Positions 54,955-57,012 of a DNA stretch of 57,012 nucleotides are shown here, in pieces (the stretch's first letter is position 1; each line of letters begins with the position of its first letter). The DNA comes from CAYFLR01 sp964343805. Lineage in GTDB: Bacteria; Bdellovibrionota_B; Oligoflexia; CAYFLR01. The stretch lies in contig CAYFLR010000037.1 of the NCBI GenBank assembly GCA_964343805.1, positions 1 to 57,012 of the forward strand, written 5' to 3'. Made by a program: the position numbers and the translations under genes. The notes beneath the pieces were generated by a model, which saw only the letters and a program-made list of their open reading frames with translations, did no database searches and was not told the DNA's origin.

Positions 54955-56682
54955 ATGGATAAAAACCGACTCATTAAACTGGCACTCCCCGAATGGAAAC
55001 CCCTTGCTCTAGGAACCCTCTTTTTATTTATAGGCAGCCTGAGTAGTCTTCTCTACCCTCAAGCAGTCAGAGTGGTTATTGACAGCACACTGGTGGCGGG
55101 CGGCGACCCTAAAATGATCGATAAAGCGGTTTTATTCATGGCCATTATATTTGTGATTCAAGGAGTGGCTATCGCTTTTCGCTACTATCTTTTTACCGTT
55201 TCTGGAGAAAAGATTGTGGCTCGCTTAAGAGGCAATCTCTATGGAAACTTAATGAAACAGGAGATCGCTTTTTTTGACGGAAAACAAACCGGTGAGCCCA
55301 CCAACCGATTAGCTTCTGATACCACCGTTTTACAAAATACCGTCAGTGTAAATATTTCTTTAGCTCTGCGCCATTTGGCTTCAGTTATCGGCGGTGTAGG
55401 TTTTCTATTTTATACCTCTGTCTCTCTTACTCTGCTCATCCTAGTCATCGTTCCCCCGGTAGCTATCGGAGCTGTATTCTTTGGTCGGCGAATCCGGAAA
55501 TTTTCGGAAAAAGTCCAAGATGCCCTGGCTGCCGCTAGCCATGTTGCCGAAGAAACCCTATCAGGCATTCGCACCGTTCGCATATTCTCTCAAGAGGAAG
55601 GCGAAATAGATCGCTATGAAAGGAAAATAGATGATAGTTTTCAGTTAGCCAAAGCTCGAACCCGTTTCACCTCATTTTTTACCGCGGTGGTGACCACCGC
55701 TGGCTATGGTGCGGTGGCGGTAGTTTTTTGGTATGGAGGACATCTTGTTTTAGATAAAGCCATCACGGTGGGAGACCTCACCTCCTTTTTACTCTACACT
55801 CTCATCGTAGCCTTTTCTCTTAGTTCGCTGGCGGCTCTTTGGGCTGATTTTATGCGAGCTAGTGGAGCGGCTGAAAGGATTTTTACCCTCATTGATCGCA
55901 AACCCCAGATGGACTTTTCCGAAGGAAAGAGCATCCCCAACTTACAAGGACAAATTGCCTTTCGAAATATATCATTTGCTTACCCAAGTCGCCCTGACAT
56001 TCCCGTACTAGAGGATGTTTCTTTCACCATTGAACCCGGAGAAGTGGTGGCTTTAGTTGGTCCCTCTGGTGGAGGTAAATCCACCATTGCGAGTTTACTC
56101 ACTCGGCTCTATGATCCCACTTCCGGCACCATCACCCTCGATGGTTTCCCCTTAACCGATCTTGATGCCAAATGGATGAGAGAGCAAATTGGCAAAGTTT
56201 CGCAGGAACCCATTTTGTTTTCCACCTCCATTGCTGGAAATATCTCCTACGGGAAAGAACAGGCTTCGCCAGCCGAAATAGAATCCGCAGCTCAAATGGC
56301 CAACGCTCATGAGTTTGTCATAGGATTCCCCGAGAAATATGAAACCTTGGTGGGAGAGAGAGGCGTTCTCTTAAGTGGAGGTCAAAAACAACGGGTGGCT
56401 ATCGCCCGAGCGGTGCTCAAAGACCCAAGTATTCTCATCCTCGATGAAGCCACCAGTGCTCTCGATTCTAAAAGTGAATCCCTAGTTAAAGAAGCTTTAG
56501 ATCGACTCATGGAAAACCGAACCACCTTGGTGATTGCTCACCGACTCAGCACGGTCAAAGGTGCATCCAGGGTCTTAGTGATCGAGCAAGGAAGAATCGT
56601 TCAAAGTGGGACCCATAAAGAGCTGGTAGATCAAGAAGGGACCTACCGTAAACTCTTAGAGTACCAGTTAATGGATGGGTAG
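54955..56682 (+). CDS. ABC exporter, MsbA/ABCB type
   Basis: 575 residues, a full half-transporter that works as a homodimer. Six membrane segments fill about 15-300 with the intracellular-loop motif ETLSGIRTVRIFSQEE. The ATPase domain has Walker A GPSGGGKST, Q loop VSQEPIL, signature LSGGQKQR, intact Walker B ILILDEATSALD and switch His (IAHRLS). Substrates of this class include lipid A precursors, other lipids and peptides; the sequence does not say which. It has its own terminator and is divergent from the DUF4412-like gene, with 53 bases between the starts. Confidence 0.94.
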   Translation: MDKNRLIKLALPEWKPLALGTLFLFIGSLSSLLYPQAVRVVIDSTLVAGGDPKMIDKAVLFMAIIFVIQGVAIAFRYYLFTVSGEKIVARLRGNLYGNLMKQEIAFFDGKQTGEPTNRLASDTTVLQNTVSVNISLALRHLASVIGGVGFLFYTSVSLTLLILVIVPPVAIGAVFFGRRIRKFSEKVQDALAAASHVAEETLSGIRTVRIFSQEEGEIDRYERKIDDSFQLAKARTRFTSFFTAVVTTAGYGAVAVVFWYGGHLVLDKAITVGDLTSFLLYTLIVAFSLSSLAALWADFMRASGAAERIFTLIDRKPQMDFSEGKSIPNLQGQIAFRNISFAYPSRPDIPVLEDVSFTIEPGEVVALVGPSGGGKSTIASLLTRLYDPTSGTITLDGFPLTDLDAKWMREQIGKVSQEPILFSTSIAGNISYGKEQASPAEIESAAQMANAHEFVIGFPEKYETLVGERGVLLSGGQKQRVAIARAVLKDPSILILDEATSALDSKSESLVKEALDRLMENRTTLVIAHRLSTVKGASRVLVIEQGRIVQSGTHKELVDQEGTYRKLLEYQLMDG

Positions 56683-56693
56683 ATAAGAAATTG

Positions 56694-56745
56694 GCGGACA
56701 GTAGTCGGACTCTCAACTTCAGAGACGGAGAGCTGTCCGCTTTTT
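56694..56745 (+). terminator. Rho-independent terminator of the ABC exporter gene
   Basis: The stem GCGGACAG (56694-56701) with CTGTCCGC (56733-56740) is followed by TTTTT (56741-56745), 12 bases after the stop codon. This is also the first unit of the tandem array that follows. Confidence 0.7.
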
Positions 56746-57012
56746 CAGCAAAATAGCGGACAGTTGTTAGACTCTCAGTTTCAGAGACAAAGATCTGTCC
56801 GCTTTAACGGCAAAAGGGCGGACAGTTGTTAGGCTCTCAGTTTCAGAGACAAAGATCTGTCCGCTTTAACGGCAAAAGGGCGGACAGTTGTTAGGCTCTC
56901 AGTTTCAGAGACAAAGATCTGTCCGCTTTAACGGCAAAAGGGCGGACAGTTGTTAGGCTCTCAGTTTCAGAGACAAAGATCTGTCCGCTTTAACGGCAAA
57001 AGGGCGGACAGT
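56694..57012. repeat. 62-bp tandem hairpin repeat array, running off the right edge
   Basis: GCGGACAG recurs at 56694, 56756, 56818, 56880, 56942 and 57004, exactly 62 bp apart: five full units and the start of a sixth. Units three to five are identical. Unit two differs at a few bases and unit one at more. Each unit has an 8-bp inverted repeat GCGGACAG ... CTGTCCGC enclosing 31 bases with a smaller CTCT ... AGAG stem, then a 15-base spacer. The spacer also lets CTGTCCGC pair with the GCGGACAG of the next unit. No gene lies in 56683-57012. Confidence 0.95.

Noticed and set aside
56694..57012. CRISPR array
   Set aside because: The units are identical over all 62 bp, spacer part included, so there are no distinct spacers, and no cas genes are near.
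56694..57012. Integron attC sites (GTTAGGC matches the R' core)
   Set aside because: The partner core upstream is CTTTAAC, not RYYYAAC, the sites are head-to-tail with no cassette genes between them, and no integrase is present.
1..57012. Selenoprotein gene with in-frame UGA
   Set aside because: The interrupted genes stop at TAG (pdhC) or need a frame change (DUF4412-like). No recognised gene continues in the same frame past a TGA.

Overview
The window is a draft chromosomal segment, roughly 40% G+C by eye. Six runs of exactly ten N (9984-9993, 15601-15610, 20652-20661, 42286-42295, 45010-45019, 52578-52587) look like scaffolding placeholders. Each falls inside one otherwise continuous gene. 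Gene content suggests a Gram-negative, probably marine, predatory-type bacterium of the Bdellovibrionota/Bacteriovoracales kind. The reasons are many large lipoproteins with relaxed lipoboxes, delta-60 and RCC1 repeat proteins, a gingipain-like protease, a secreted phospholipase D, many unusual two-component proteins, and promoters resembling the FliA (sigma-28) consensus. No marker gene fixes the taxonomy, so this is an inference.

Layout. 1-5023: two divergent lipoproteins sharing an N-terminal module. 5018-10514: a leftward operon for lipoate-dependent pyruvate dehydrogenase (lplA, E1 alpha, E1 beta, E2, E3). The E2 lipoyl domain is disrupted. 10621-16381: a secreted protein of unknown function, a secreted phosphoribosyltransferase-like protein, a CheA-like kinase with a cyclic-nucleotide-binding domain, a small secreted protein and a CheY-like regulator. 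16437-19899: a selenocysteine tRNA followed in the same direction by two small membrane proteins, a Cys-rich repeat lipoprotein and rmuC. 19980-27732: a tandemly duplicated two-gene cassette, each copy made of a lipoprotein followed by a very large Cys-rich exported repeat protein. The copies are separated by a terminator. 27940-38166: endonuclease IV, several exported proteins (a C25 protease and a phospholipase D among them), a left-handed beta-helix acyl/nucleotidyltransferase-like protein and a STAS/zinc-ribbon protein. 38225-42835: a three-gene phosphorelay cluster (HTH-kinase-REC-REC, an NtrC-type activator, and a kinase-like-REC protein). 42967-45730: an ABC exporter with its DUF1854 partner. 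45868-50867: an RCC1-repeat lipoprotein and an EEP-family nuclease/phosphatase. 50928-54901: a vapC toxin remnant, a PqqD-like/M50 protease/lipoyl fusion with a HlyD-type adaptor, and a DUF4412-like protein split by a frameshift. 54955-57012: a second ABC exporter, its terminator, and an array of 62-bp tandem hairpin repeats that runs off the window.

Common threads. Secretion and cell-surface functions dominate. Four secreted or membrane gene starts, plus a weaker fifth, are preceded by TAAA-N14-16-CCGAT motifs. This suggests they share FliA control, which is known to drive attack-phase genes in Bdellovibrio. The most system-like candidates are the duplicated lipoprotein/Cys-rich cassette, the PqqD-M50-HlyD module, the secreted PRTase next to its divergent neighbour, and the terminal 62-bp array. 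Two genes, E2 and the DUF4412-like protein, carry frame breaks that may be assembly errors.
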